Assembly: GCA_963830205.1 (NCBI GenBank)
Contig: CAWHLP010000013.1
Coordinates: forward strand, 92,689 to 156,688
DNA from: CAVSRC01 sp963830205
GTDB lineage: Bacteria; Pseudomonadota; Alphaproteobacteria; Rhizobiales; Kaistiaceae
Length of the DNA: 64,000 nt
Direction: 5' to 3'
A program made the translations under genes and the position numbers. The notes beneath the pieces were generated by a model. It worked only from the letters and a program-made list of their open reading frames with translations. It was not told the origin of the DNA and ran no database searches. The first letter of the stretch is position 1. The number at the start of each line of letters is the position of its first letter. This document shows positions 19,961 through 29,478 of this stretch, piece after piece.

Positions 19961-19994
19961 CGGGCCCACGTACAACCGAAGACAGGGGGCCAGT

Positions 19995-21314
19995 GTGAGC
20001 AATTTTCTCCCCCAGGAAATCATCCGCAAGAAGCGCGACGGCGGGGTGCTGTCGGCCGAGGAAATCGCCTTCATGGTTGCCGGCCTCACCAAGGGCACGG
20101 TGAGCGAGGGCCAGGTCGCCGCCTTCGCCATGGCGGTCTTCTTCCGCGGCATGACACGCGACGAGGCGGTGGCGCTCACCCTGGCCATGCGCGATTCCGG
20201 CGAGGTGCTCGACTGGTCGCACCTTCCCGGTCCGGCGCTCGACAAGCATTCCACCGGCGGCATCGGCGACAACGTCTCGCTCATGCTCGCCCCGGCGCTC
20301 GCTGCCTGCGGCGCCTATGTGCCGATGATCTCCGGCCGTGGCCTCGGCCACACCGGCGGCACCCTCGACAAGCTCGATTCCATCCCCGGCTACCGCACCC
20401 AGCCGGACCTCGACCGGCTCAAGCAGGTGGTCGCCGAAGTCGGCTGCGCCGTCATCGGCCAGACCGCCGATCTCGCGCCCGCCGACAAGCGCCTCTACGC
20501 CATCCGCGACGTCACCGCGACGGTCGAATCGATCCCGCTGATCACCGCCTCGATCCTGTCCAAGAAGCTTGCTGCCGGCCTCGCCGGCCTGGTGCTCGAC
20601 GTCAAGACCGGCACCGGCGCCTTCATGCAAAGGCGGGAGGATTCGCGCGGGCTCGCCGAGAGCCTGGTTGCGGTCGCCAACGGCGCCGGCATGAAGACCA
20701 GCGCCCTCATCACCGACATGAACGAGCCGCTCGCCTCGGCCGCCGGCAATGCCGTCGAGGTGATGAACGCCGTGGAGTTCCTCAAGGGCAATCCCGACGG
20801 CCGGCTCTACCAGGTCACCGTCGCGCTCGGCGGCGAGCTGCTCGCCTCCGGCGGCCTCGCCACCGACGATGCCGAGGGCCGCACCATGATCGAGGCGGCC
20901 TTCACCTCCGGCCGGGCGGCGGAGATCTTCGGCAGGATGGTCGCCGTCCTCGGCGGCCCGGCCGATTTCATGGAGAAGCCGGAGAAGCATCTCAAGGCCG
21001 CGCCGCTCGTCCGTCCGGTCATGGCTGAGCGCGCCGGCACGGTGACGGAGATCGACACCCGCGCCATCGGCATCGCCGTGGTGGCGCTCGGCGGCGGGCG
21101 CCGGAAGCCCGAGGATTCGATCGACCATTCGGTCGGCTTCACCCGGCTCGCCGGCCTCGGCGGCGAAGTCGGTCCCGACGCGCCGCTGGCGCTGGTCCAT
21201 GCCCGCGACGAGGCCGCCGCGGCCGAGGCCGCAGCGGCACTGAAGGCCGCCTACACGGTCGGCGAAGCGGCCCCCGCGACGGCGACGACCATCTACGAGC
21301 GCATCGGGCCGTAA
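19995..21314 (+). CDS. deoA: Thymidine phosphorylase
   Basis: 439-residue enzyme releasing thymine or uracil from deoxynucleosides with formation of deoxyribose 1-phosphate. Phosphate-binding KHSTGGIGD is at 84-92 and the family signature SGRGLGHTGGTLDKLDSIPG at about 113-132; the C-terminal PYNP domain is present. The start is GTG 19995 with a purine-rich site (ACAGGGGG) upstream; in-frame sequence before it is the repeat. Its product feeds deoB. Confidence 0.92.
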   Translation: MSNFLPQEIIRKKRDGGVLSAEEIAFMVAGLTKGTVSEGQVAAFAMAVFFRGMTRDEAVALTLAMRDSGEVLDWSHLPGPALDKHSTGGIGDNVSLMLAPALAACGAYVPMISGRGLGHTGGTLDKLDSIPGYRTQPDLDRLKQVVAEVGCAVIGQTADLAPADKRLYAIRDVTATVESIPLITASILSKKLAAGLAGLVLDVKTGTGAFMQRREDSRGLAESLVAVANGAGMKTSALITDMNEPLASAAGNAVEVMNAVEFLKGNPDGRLYQVTVALGGELLASGGLATDDAEGRTMIEAAFTSGRAAEIFGRMVAVLGGPADFMEKPEKHLKAAPLVRPVMAERAGTVTEIDTRAIGIAVVALGGGRRKPEDSIDHSVGFTRLAGLGGEVGPDAPLALVHARDEAAAAEAAAALKAAYTVGEAAPATATTIYERIGP

Positions 21315-21332
21315 CGGCGTTTACCCGCCGTT
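21313..21332 (+). terminator. Possible hairpin terminator after deoA
   Basis: A 7-bp stem AACGGCG/CGCCGTT around TTTACC begins within the deoA stop codon. No U-run follows, so it is a weak candidate for termination or 3'-end protection. Confidence 0.3.
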
Positions 21333-21450
21333 AACGCCGGACAAAGCCGGCCAAAATGCCGCATTAACGTTGATTGCAGAGCGCCCCTTCGGGGGTGCCG
21401 GCCGCGCGCTATCTTGTTGCTCAAGGGGACGGGCCAAACGCGGGTTTGGC

Positions 21451-21651
21451 ATGGGCAACGATCACAACGAGGCTCTGGAAGCGCTTCTCGCCGCTATCGA
21501 CAAGCGGCTGGAGACTGCGCCGGTCGTCGAGCGGCGTGCGGAGGACCGGCGCGCTCAGCCCGGCGAGAAGCCGGTCGATGGTCGCCGTGCGGACGGCCCC
21601 GTCAGCGGCGCCTTCGCCTATTGGGAATCGAAGCCCGGCCCCAAGGATTGA
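21451..21651 (+). CDS. Small hypothetical protein
   Basis: 66 residues from ATG 21451 (MGNDHNEALEALLAAIDKRL), an acidic/basic helical peptide ending with KPGPKD. I do not recognise it. It lies between deoA and the convergent deoB, ending 4 bases before the deoB stop. An earlier in-frame ATG at 21370 would add 27 residues but has weak support. Confidence 0.4.
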   Translation: MGNDHNEALEALLAAIDKRLETAPVVERRAEDRRAQPGEKPVDGRRADGPVSGAFAYWESKPGPKD

Positions 21652-21655
21652 CCGC

Positions 21656-22878
21656 CTAGAGAAAACTCATCCCGTGCCGCCCCGGCTTGAGCCCGAGGTG
21701 CGCGGCAATCGTCTCGCCGATATCGGCAAAGCCGCGCCGGCCGATGGCCTTGCCCGCCTGCCCGTATCTTAGCGCCGACGATCGGCACATGCTCGCGCGT
21801 GTGGTCGGTGCCGCGCCAGGTCGGGTCGTTGCCGTGGTCGGCGGTAAACAGCATCAGGTCGCCGTCGCGCATCACCGACAGAAGCTCCGGCACCCGCGCG
21901 TCGAAGGCCTCCAGCGCCGCCGCATAGCCGGCGACGTCGCGGCGATGGCCGTAGAGCGTGTCGAAATCCACATAGTTGGCGAAGACGAGGTCGCCGTCAC
22001 CCGCCAGTGACGCCGCTTCGATCGTGCGGTCGATGAGCGCGTTGTCGTTCGGCGCCTTGAGGATCGTCCCGGTGCCGCGATGGGCGAAGATGTCGCCGAT
22101 CTTGCCGACCGAGAGCACGGTGCGGCCGGCTTCGGTCAGCCGGTCGAGCAGCGTCGGCTCCGGCGGCGGCACCGCATAGTCGCGCCGGTTCGCCGTGCGC
22201 TTGAACGTCTCCACCGTCTCGCCGACGAAGGGCCGCGCGATCACCCGCCCGACATTCAGCGGATCGCACAGGCGGCGCGCCACGAGGCACACCTCGTAGA
22301 GCCGCTCCAGCCCGAAATGGGTCTCGTGCGCGGCGATCTGGAGGACCGAGTCGGCCGAGGTGTAGCAGATCGGCTTGCCCGTCCTGATGTGCTCCTCGCC
22401 CAGCTCCTCGATGATCGGCACGCCGGAGCCATGCTTGTTGCCGAGGATGCCGGGAAGCTTGGCTTGCGTGATCAGCGCCTCGGTCAGCCCCGGCGGAAAG
22501 GTGGGCACGGTTTCGGGGAAATAGGTCCAGGCAAAGGACACCGGCACGCCGGCGATCTCCCAGTGGCCTGATGGCGTGTCCTTGCCGGTCGAGCTTTCCA
22601 CGCCATAGCCATAGAGCGCTTCCGGTCCCGGCGGTGCCTCCAGCCCCGGCGGCAGGCTGCCGGTCGAAGCCTTGGCGGCCGCTCCGAGGCCGAGCCGCGT
22701 CAGGTTGGGGAGCTTCAGCGGCCCGGATCGCAGGCCCTCGCGGTCACGCCTGGCCCGCAGCGCAGGCGGCGGCGATATGGCCGAGCGTATCGGAACCGGC
22801 ATCGCCGAAGGCCTCAGCGTCCTCGGCACCGCCGATGCCGAAGGAATCCATCACCAGCAGGAAAGCGCGCTTTGTCAT
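21656..22878 (-). CDS. deoB: Phosphopentomutase, two frameshifts
   Basis: Converts (deoxy)ribose 1-phosphate to the 5-phosphate; Mn2+ alkaline-phosphatase-fold enzyme of about 406 residues. The N-terminus MTKRAFLLVMDSFGIGGAED, with the metal Asp, begins at ATG 22878. A shift near 22748 leads to the long central frame (GVESSTGKDTPSGHWE, LMLFTADHGNDPTWRGTDHT). A second shift near 21768 leads to GRRGFADIGETIAAHLGL and the stop at 21656. The restored length is exactly that of the family. It is convergent with deoA; together they complete deoxynucleoside breakdown. Confidence 0.85.
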
Positions 22879-23016
22879 CCGGCAGGGGTAGGCGCAAAGA
22901 AACCGGGATTCAATGGGGGATAAACCGTCCGCCCGGCGCCGTTTGGTTACCGCGGCCATCGCTCCGGGGCTAAGACAAGAACCACCCTAGGGCCGCACGA
23001 GAGGAGGAAATCCGCC

Positions 23017-23646
23017 ATGGAAGGCGTCACCATCGTCAATCACCCGCTCGTGCAGCACAAGCTCACCCTGATGCGCGACAAGAACGCGCCCACCGCCCAT
23101 TTCCGGCAGTTGCTGCGCGAGATCGCGCTGCTGCTCACCTACGAGGTGACCCGCGACCTGCCGCTCACCACCACCACCATCGAGACGCCGCTGGCCAAGA
23201 TGGAATCGCCCATCCTGCAGGGCAAGAAGCCGGTCTTCGCCTCGATCCTCAGGGCCGGCAACGGCCTGCTCGAAGGCATGCTCGATCTCGTGCCCTCGGC
23301 CCGCGTCGCCCATATCGGCATCTACCGCGACCCCAAGACGCTCGAGCCGCACGAATATTACTTCAAGGCGCCGGAGGATATCGCCGACCGGCTGACCATC
23401 GTCGTCGACCCGATGCTCGCCACCGCCAATTCCGCCTCGGCCGCCATCAACCGGCTGAAGGCGCGCGGCGCCAAGGACATCCGCTTCGTCTGCCTGCTCG
23501 CCGCGCCCGAGGGCATCGCCCGCTTCCAGAAGGCCCAGCCCGGCATCCCGATCTACACCGCGGCCATCGACGAGCACCTGAACGACCACGGCTACATCGT
23601 CCCCGGCCTCGGCGACGCCGGCGACCGCCTCTACGGGACGAAGTAG
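23017..23646 (+). CDS. upp: Uracil phosphoribosyltransferase
   Basis: 209-residue cytosolic enzyme making UMP from uracil and PRPP. The PRPP loop reads VVDPMLATANSASAAI around 129-144, slightly off the common DPMLATGGS, and the uracil site near the C-terminus is YIVPGLGDAGDRLYGT. A strong GAGGAGG site precedes ATG 23017. It is divergent from deoB and closes the uracil branch of the salvage block. Confidence 0.93.
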   Translation: MEGVTIVNHPLVQHKLTLMRDKNAPTAHFRQLLREIALLLTYEVTRDLPLTTTTIETPLAKMESPILQGKKPVFASILRAGNGLLEGMLDLVPSARVAHIGIYRDPKTLEPHEYYFKAPEDIADRLTIVVDPMLATANSASAAINRLKARGAKDIRFVCLLAAPEGIARFQKAQPGIPIYTAAIDEHLNDHGYIVPGLGDAGDRLYGTK

Positions 23647-23652
23647 GGACGG

Positions 23653-23841
23653 TTGCCGCTGACTCGTTCATTCCGAGAGACCATCAAGGCCCGTGCCGCT
23701 CGGGACGCCAAGTTCCGGAAAGCGCTGCGGGCCGAGGCAATCGACGCTGTGCAGGCGGGCGACCGTCGCATCGGCAAGGCTATGCTGCGCCTCGCCGGGA
23801 TCGGTGAGCGTGTAGGGTGGGTTAGGCGCGAAGCGCCGTAA
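23653..23841 (+). pseudogene. Truncated HigA/addiction-module antitoxin-like gene fused into a palindromic element
   Basis: A TTG-started frame of 62 residues begins 7 bases after upp. Its first 48 residues (LTRSFRETIKARAARDAKF, EAIDAVQAGDRRIGKAMLR) match the N-terminal part of addiction-module antidote proteins, which normally continue with a Cro/C1-type helix-turn-helix. Here the sequence runs instead into a palindromic repeat encoding VGWVRREAP and stops at 23841. No toxin gene is adjacent. It is probably a remnant disrupted by the element. Confidence 0.6.
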
Positions 23842-23909
23842 CCCACCATCTGGGCAGCAGAACACTCGCTCGGTGGGTTACGCGCCTTGGGCGCTAACCC
23901 ACCCTACGT
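23811..23909. mobile_element. About 100-bp MITE-like palindromic element
   Basis: Long imperfect palindrome: the left arm TGTAGGGTGGGTTAGGCGC... (23811-23848) mirrors the right arm ...GCGCTAACCCACCCTACG (23872-23909). Each arm contains its own small hairpin (GCGCGAAGCGC; GCGCCTTGGGCGC). It has no coding capacity of its own. GGTGGGTTA palindromes of this kind are dispersed in many proteobacterial genomes. It truncates the upstream antitoxin frame. Confidence 0.65.
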
Positions 23910-23941
23910 GCTGCTCGGCACGAATGAGGGGGCCTGCGCGA

Positions 23942-24472
23942 TCAAGCCGGGCCGTAGGTCAGCCGGACCACGTCCCCGGCGATCACGTCGCTGCCCAACA
24001 GGCGGAGCGGCGGCCGGGGGCCGGCGAAGAACGGCTTGCCGCGACCCACCACGACGGGGCAGAGGTAGAGGCGATACTCGTCGATGAGGCCAAGCTCGCT
24101 CAGACTGTGCGCCAGTTCCGGTCCGGCGACGTCGATCTCCCCCGTCAGCTCCGCTTTCAGCCCGCGTATCACCGTCTCGATGTCGTCCGAAACGAGGGTG
24201 GCGTTGGGGCCGACCGACGTCAGCGAGCGCGACACCACCCATTTCGGCTGGCTCCGCCACGCCGCGGCGAAGTCGCGCTCCTCGGCGACCCACTCAGGCA
24301 GGTCGTCGTCCCAGTAGCGCATGACCTCGTACATGCGGCGCCCGTAGACGCTGCCTGTCAGGCTTGCCACCAATTCGATGAAGTGACGGAAGAGCGCTGG
24401 CCCCGGCGCGAACTCCATGTGGTCGACGTAGCCGTCCAGGGACTGCATCATTCCGAAGACCAGCTTCGCCAT
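23942..24472 (-). CDS. Dihydrofolate reductase-fold (RibD C-terminal/YyaP) family protein
   Basis: 176 residues, MAKLVFGMMQSLDGYVDHME at the start, with VYGRRMYEVMRYWDD and the C-terminal LYLCPVVVGRGKPFF typical of the RibD_C/DHFR-like family. Members are NADPH-dependent reductases of largely unknown substrate; this is unlikely to be the housekeeping folA or ribD gene. It follows the MoaD-like gene on the same strand with a 27-base gap. Confidence 0.8.
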   Translation of the reverse strand: MAKLVFGMMQSLDGYVDHMEFAPGPALFRHFIELVASLTGSVYGRRMYEVMRYWDDDLPEWVAEERDFAAAWRSQPKWVVSRSLTSVGPNATLVSDDIETVIRGLKAELTGEIDVAGPELAHSLSELGLIDEYRLYLCPVVVGRGKPFFAGPRPPLRLLGSDVIAGDVVRLTYGPA

Positions 24473-24499
24473 GCGGCCTGTCCGTTCGAGGTTGCTGCC

Positions 24500-24808
24500 T
24501 CACCCGCCGCTGATCGCGGTCAGGACGAAGACTTGCGCGCCGGGGCGGAGCGGCGTGTCGAGCGCCGCCCGTTCCCCGTCGACGAAGACGTTCATGTGGC
24601 GGCGGATCGCCGGTGTCGAATCGACGATGCGGTCGCCCATCCCCGGCCAGTCCGCGTCGAGCGCCGCCACCATCTCGCGGATGCTCCCCGCCTGAACGGT
24701 GAGCCGCCGCGGCACGCCCGGAAACAGGTAGGTCAAGGCGCCGGCGAGCGTCACCGTCACGCTTGTCCCGGCGCCTTCGGTCGCCGCATGGGCGTTCGGC
24801 GCATCCAT
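24500..24808 (-). CDS. MoaD/ThiS-family ubiquitin-like protein
   Basis: 102 residues with the beta-grasp pattern (VTVTLAGALTYLFPG, IREMVAALDADWPGM) and a C-terminal Gly-Gly, the hallmark of sulfur-carrier and ubiquitin-like proteins. It begins 5 bases after the BNR-repeat gene stop, so the two are probably co-translated. No moaE, moeB or thiG neighbour is present, so a role in molybdopterin or thiamine synthesis is not supported by context. Its activating enzyme and target are unknown. Confidence 0.78.
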   Translation of the reverse strand: MDAPNAHAATEGAGTSVTVTLAGALTYLFPGVPRRLTVQAGSIREMVAALDADWPGMGDRIVDSTPAIRRHMNVFVDGERAALDTPLRPGAQVFVLTAISGG

Positions 24809-24813
24809 CGCGC

Positions 24814-25892
24814 CTACTCCACCACCATCGTCTCGACCGAGAGGATGGTCGGCAGGTTTTCGGCCACGGCCGTCCAGCTCTCGCCTTCGTCGGCGCTGGC
24901 ATAGAGCGTGCCCGACGAGGTGCCGAAATAGACGCCGGCGGGGTCGAGCCGGTCGGTCGCCATCGCCTGGCGCAGCACGCCGTAGAAGACGTTCTCCTGC
25001 GGCAGGCCCTGGCGCATGTCCTGCCAGGTGGCGCCGCCGTCGCGCGTCCGCCACACCGCGGCCTTGGCGTCGGGCACGAAGCGGCCGCGGATGTCGCCGT
25101 TGAGCGGCAGCAGGAACAGCGTCTCGGGATCGCGCGGGTGCGCCGCCGCCGGGAAGCCGAAGGTCGAGGGCAGGCCCGCCTCGATGCTCTGCCAGCTCAT
25201 CCCGCATCGTCCGAGCGATACATGCCGCAATGGTTCTGCTGGTAGAGCCGGTCGGTCATCCCCGGCGCCTTGACGACGCAATGCACGCACTGGCCGAATT
25301 CCGGGTAGCGCTGGTCCTCCGGATTGAAGTCGGCGCGGGTGCCCTTGTTGCGCGGCTCCCAGGTCTTGCCGCCGTCGGCCGAATGGAAGACGCCGGCTGC
25401 CGAGATGCCCACCCACATCCGGTCGTGGTTGTCCGGGTCGATCACCAGCGAATGCAGGATCAGCCCGGCGCCGCCCGGGTTCCATTGGGGTCGCGTCGGG
25501 TGGTCGCGCAGGCCCTTGACCTGTTCCCACGTCTGGCCGCCGTCGCCCGAGAGGAACAGCCCGGCCGGCTGCACGCCGGCATAGACGTAGCCATTGGCGA
25601 CGCCCAGGCTCCAGCCGGAGACGATCGGCTCCTCGCCTTCGCCATAAGCGAGCCCCGCGCTCGAATGGCTCCACGTCGCGCCGAGGTCGTCCGACCGCCA
25701 CACCGCCGGCCCGAACCAGGCATTGCCGCCGGCGCCGTAGATGGTGCCGGTCCTGGGGTCGCCGACCACATGGTTCATCGGCCAGGTCTCGCAGAACGGA
25801 CCGCGCAGCGACCACGCGCGCCGGTCAGCGTCGCTTTCGGCGATGAAGACGCCCTTCTTGGTTCCAAGCAGAATCAGCACTTTGTCAGCCAT
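24814..25892 (-). CDS. BNR/WD40-YVTN-like beta-propeller (sialidase-fold) protein, one frameshift
   Basis: About 359 residues with repeated Asp-box-like motifs: SDDLGATW, SGDGGQTW, SADGGKTW, TRDGGATW and SADEGESW, spaced as blades of a propeller. The first frame (from ATG 25892) ends with YRSDDAG at 25200; one base shift continues with SWQSIEAGLPSTFGF to the stop at 24814. There is no signal peptide (MADKVLILLGTKKGVFIAES), so it is cytoplasmic and probably not a secreted sialidase. It is paired with the MoaD/ThiS-like gene. Confidence 0.75.
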
Positions 25893-26113
25893 GTGCGGCT
25901 TCCTCCCCTTGCGTTCGGCACGGCCTTCAACAGGACGACGACGAACGGCCGCGCAGCCATTCGACATGGAATTGTTCTTTTTATCATGGTGGCGGCCGGA
26001 CCGCACAGCGCCGCCGGCACCCCGCGCTTTTTCCCGCGCGCAAGGCTTGATTGCCCTGCGCCTTCAATGGGAAGGGTAGAGCCAACCAAAACGGCATGCG
26101 GGGGAAACGCACC

Positions 26114-26878
26114 ATGAAATACGGCGCCATCTATCCGAGCCTCAAGGGCCGCACGGTGCTGGTCACCGGCGGCGGTTCGGGCATCGGCGAATCGATCGTC
26201 GAGCACTTCGCCGCGCAAGGGTCGAAGGTCGCCTTCATCGATATTCAGGAGAAGGAATCGAAGGCCCTCATGGCCCGGCTGAAGCGCAAGCGCCAGAAGG
26301 TCCACTTCGAGCACGCCGACCTCACCGACATCGCAGCGATCAGACGAGCCGTCGCCAATGTACGCAAGGTCTTCGGGCCGATCACCATCCTGGTCAACAA
26401 CGCCGCCCATGACGAGCGCCACACCCTCGATGAGGTGACGCCGGAATATTTCGACGAGCGCGTCGCGGTGAACCTCAAGCACCAGTTCTTCACCATCCAG
26501 GCAGTCGCGCCCGACATGAAGAAGGCCAGGAACGGGTCGATCGTGAACATCGGCTCCAATTCGTGGATGGTCGCTCATGGCGGCATGCCGGTCTATACGA
26601 TGGCCAAGGCCGGCGTGCTCGGGCTCACCCGCGGGCTCGCCCGCGAGCTCGGCAAGTACAACGTCCGCATCAATCACATCGGCCCCGGCTGGATCCTGAC
26701 ACCGCGCCAGCTCAAGCTGTGGGCGACGCCGGAATCCCTCGAACAGCTCATGAAGGACCAGTGCCTCCAGCGCCAGCTGAAGGGCGACGATATCGCCCGC
26801 GCCGTGCTCTTCTTCGCTTCCGACGAGGCCTCCGCCGCCACCAACCAGACCTACGTCTTCGACGGCGGCTGGCTGTAG
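26114..26878 (+). CDS. Short-chain dehydrogenase/reductase (SDR)
   Basis: 254-residue classical SDR. The NAD(P)-binding TGGGSGIG is at 18-25, NNAA at about 95-98, and the catalytic Ser near 148 and YxxxK as Tyr161/Lys165. The C-terminus FDGGWL is standard. The start follows a purine-rich GCGGGGGAAACGC site. It stands alone, divergent from the BNR gene across a 221-base gap. The substrate is unknown; related rhizobial enzymes act on sugars or sugar acids. Confidence 0.85.
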   Translation: MKYGAIYPSLKGRTVLVTGGGSGIGESIVEHFAAQGSKVAFIDIQEKESKALMARLKRKRQKVHFEHADLTDIAAIRRAVANVRKVFGPITILVNNAAHDERHTLDEVTPEYFDERVAVNLKHQFFTIQAVAPDMKKARNGSIVNIGSNSWMVAHGGMPVYTMAKAGVLGLTRGLARELGKYNVRINHIGPGWILTPRQLKLWATPESLEQLMKDQCLQRQLKGDDIARAVLFFASDEASAATNQTYVFDGGWL

Positions 26879-27234
26879 ATCGGCCGACTTTCGAATCCAC
26901 TGCGGCATCTATGGAGCCCCGCCTCCCCCCTCGAGGGGGAGGCCGGATTTCCCCGGTTTGCGTCAGCAAACCGGCCTTGGCAATCCGGGTGGGGGGTGCA
27001 CCGTCGCGGGGAGGCAGGGCCACGATGGAGCCGGCCGCGCCGGCGCAGGCACGAGGCCGAATTCCCGCGCACGCAGCGCGCGCGTGTAAATTGGATTTGG
27101 TGTCGCCGTGGAAGGTGGATCGGCTGCTGGGGTTCCCATAAACCTTTCGTCAAATTGCGCCCGGCCGCTGGCGGTTTCTTAAGCGCTCGGCGCCATTATC
27201 GGCCGGTTCGCCCTGTTGAGCCGGAACTCGTGGC
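26879..27234. repeat. Gene-free gap with a palindromic repeat
   Basis: At 26921-26943 there is a GCCTCCCCCCTCGAGGGGGAGGC palindrome, then a 9-bp stem CCGGTTTGC/GCAAACCGG (26953-26961/26966-26974) and CAATCCGGGTGGGGGG (about 26981-26996), a unit of the same CCTCCCC family. From 27000 to 27234 I see no gene; it holds the presumed promoter region of the protease gene. Confidence 0.6.
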
Positions 27235-27796
27235 GTGCTTGGTCGCGTTGTCACCTTCGCCGTGGTCCTGTCGGCGCTCGCCGTCGCCGCGCCGCGGCTG
27301 GCGCCGGTGCTTCTGTCGGCGGTCGTCCACCCCGCCGGCGATGCGGTCGCAACGGACGCAGCACCCGCCGTGCACTCCGCCGCCCTGCCGCCGCCTCCGC
27401 CCCGACAGCCGCCCACACGAAACCACCCGCCGGGTGGCGCTCAGCGCCAATGCCGAGGGGCACTACGTTGCCGATGCCGTCATCGACGGCGGCCGCGTGG
27501 CGGTCATGGTCGATACCGGCGCCACCGCGGTCGCCCTCACCGACGCGACGGCGCGGCGGCTCGGCATCCATCCGGCGGCGAGCGACTATCGCGAGCGCCT
27601 GTCGACCGCCAACGGGGTCGTCCTGGCGGCGCGCGTCACCCTCGACGAGGTCCGCCTCGGCAATGTCGCGCTGCGCGACGTCACCGCGGTGGTCGTGCCC
27701 GGCGGCGCGCTGCCGGTCGATCTTCTCGGCATGAGCTTCCTCTCCCGCCTGTCGCGATTCGAGATCGCCGGCGGCCAGCTCGTCCTCTCCCAGTAG
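27235..27796 (+). CDS. Retropepsin-like (clan AA, TIGR02281-type) aspartic protease, one frameshift
   Basis: About 186 residues. A membrane or signal segment (VVTFAVVLSALAVAAPRLAP) and a Pro-rich linker are in the first frame from GTG 27235. After a shift near 27418 comes the retropepsin domain: HYVADAVIDGGRVAVMVDTGATAVALT with catalytic DTG, then LSTANGVV and DLLGMSFLSRLSRFEIAGGQLVL. This family is common in alphaproteobacteria as a membrane-anchored periplasmic protease of unknown target. The start codon is uncertain. Confidence 0.7.
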
Positions 27797-27817
27797 CCGA
27801 AGGCGTTCAGTCCGGTT

Positions 27818-29350
27818 ATGAGTCGCGCCATGTCAGAGCGCCCCGTCCCCACTCTCGCCCCCAACAGCTACGCCTACGAGGTGACGCCGTTGGTCAAGCC
27901 CACCGGCTTCCGCGAATATGACGCCCGCTGGTGGTACGGCATTCCCGGCGATCCGCGCCCGCCCGAGCTCAACCTCAAGGGGGTGACCGCGCTCGGCCTC
28001 GGCCTCGGCACGCTGCTCCACGAGCTCGGCGCCGGCCCCGACGTGGTCACCGGCCACGACTACCGCTCCTATTCGGCAGCCATCAAGGCGGCGCTCGCCA
28101 ATGGCCTCGTCGCCGCCGGCTGCCGGGTCCACGACATCGGCCTGGCGGTCACGCCGATGGCCTATTTCGCCCAGTTCGCCCTCGACGTGCCGGCGGTCGC
28201 CCAGGTCACCGCCTCCCACAACGAGAACGGCTGGACCGGCATCAAGATGGGCGCCGCCCGCCCGCTCACCTTCGGCCCCGACGAGATGGCGCGCTTCCGC
28301 GACATCGTGCTCTCGGCCGCCTTCGTCCCGCGCCCGGGCGGCACCTATATCGAGGTGCCCGACATGCGCGCCCGCTACATCGCCGACCTCACCGACCGGC
28401 CGAAATTCACCCGGCGGGTGAAGGCGGTCGTCGCCTGCGGCAATGGCACCGCCGGCGCCTTCGCTCCCGATGTGCTCGCCGCTCTCGGCGTCGATGTGGT
28501 GCCGCTCGACGTCGATCTCGACTGGACCTTCCCGCGCTACAATCCGAACCCCGAGGACCTCGAGATGCTGCACGCCATCGCCGATGCCGTGCGCGCCTCG
28601 GGCGCCGACATCGGCCTCGGCTTCGATGGCGATGGCGATCGCTGTGGCGTCATCGACGAGACCGGGGCGGAGATCTTCGCCGACAAGGTCGGCGTGCTCG
28701 TCGCCCGCGACCTGTCGACACGTCACAAGGCGGCGACCTTCGTCGTCGACGTCAAGTCGACCGGCCTCTACGCCACCGACCCGGTGCTTGCAGAGAACGG
28801 CGTCACCACCGACTATTGGAAGACCGGCCACTCCTACATCAAGCGGCGCGTGCGCGATCTGAACGCGCTCGCCGGCTTCGAGAAGTCGGGCCACTATTTC
28901 TTCAATCCGCCGATCGGCCGCGGCTATGACGACGCCCTCATCTCGGCCATCGCCATCCTCGACCTGCTCGACCGCAATCCTGCCGCGTCGCTGTCGGCGC
29001 TCGCCGCCGGCCTCGAGCGCACCTGGTCGTCGCCGACCATGTCGGCCACCTGCCCGGACGAGGACAAGTACGCCGTCGCCGATGCCGTCACCGAACGTTT
29101 CCGCGCGCTCCGCGAATCAGGCGAGACGATCGACGGTCACGCCATCGTCGATCTCATCACCGTCAACGGCGTGCGCGCCGTCACCGACGACGGCACCTGG
29201 GGATTGGTGCGCGCCTCGTCGAACAAGCCGGAGCTGGTCGTCGTGGTCGAGAGCCCGGTGTCGGAAGCGCGCATGCGCGCCATGTTCGCCATCGTCGACA
29301 CCCTGCTGCACGAGCACGCTGTCGTCGGCGGCTACAACCAGATGCTTTAG
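27818..29350 (+). CDS. Phosphomannomutase/phosphoglucomutase
   Basis: 510-residue alpha-D-phosphohexomutase interconverting hexose 1- and 6-phosphates for exopolysaccharide, LPS and nucleotide-sugar synthesis. The phosphoserine loop is TASHNENGW (Ser133), the metal loop GFDGDGDRCG near 269-275, and the sugar loop GFEKSGHYFF. ATG 27830 is an alternative start; neither has a clear ribosome site. It lies next to galM, a loose sugar-metabolism pair. Confidence 0.87.
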   Translation: MSRAMSERPVPTLAPNSYAYEVTPLVKPTGFREYDARWWYGIPGDPRPPELNLKGVTALGLGLGTLLHELGAGPDVVTGHDYRSYSAAIKAALANGLVAAGCRVHDIGLAVTPMAYFAQFALDVPAVAQVTASHNENGWTGIKMGAARPLTFGPDEMARFRDIVLSAAFVPRPGGTYIEVPDMRARYIADLTDRPKFTRRVKAVVACGNGTAGAFAPDVLAALGVDVVPLDVDLDWTFPRYNPNPEDLEMLHAIADAVRASGADIGLGFDGDGDRCGVIDETGAEIFADKVGVLVARDLSTRHKAATFVVDVKSTGLYATDPVLAENGVTTDYWKTGHSYIKRRVRDLNALAGFEKSGHYFFNPPIGRGYDDALISAIAILDLLDRNPAASLSALAAGLERTWSSPTMSATCPDEDKYAVADAVTERFRALRESGETIDGHAIVDLITVNGVRAVTDDGTWGLVRASSNKPELVVVVESPVSEARMRAMFAIVDTLLHEHAVVGGYNQML

Positions 29351-29478
29351 CCGCGCCGCCGTGCGCCCTGCCAGAAGTGCGTAGCAGACAATTGGGCGAA
29401 TTGTTTTGTCTGACATGTCGCTAATCGTCTGATGTTTGTCTATGATGAAGCGCGCCATGGCGGGACGCGGATAGAAAA

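Noticed and set aside
23942..24472. Housekeeping dihydrofolate reductase or RibD
   Set aside because: Sequence fits the YyaP/RibD_C-like group and no folate or riboflavin gene is nearby.
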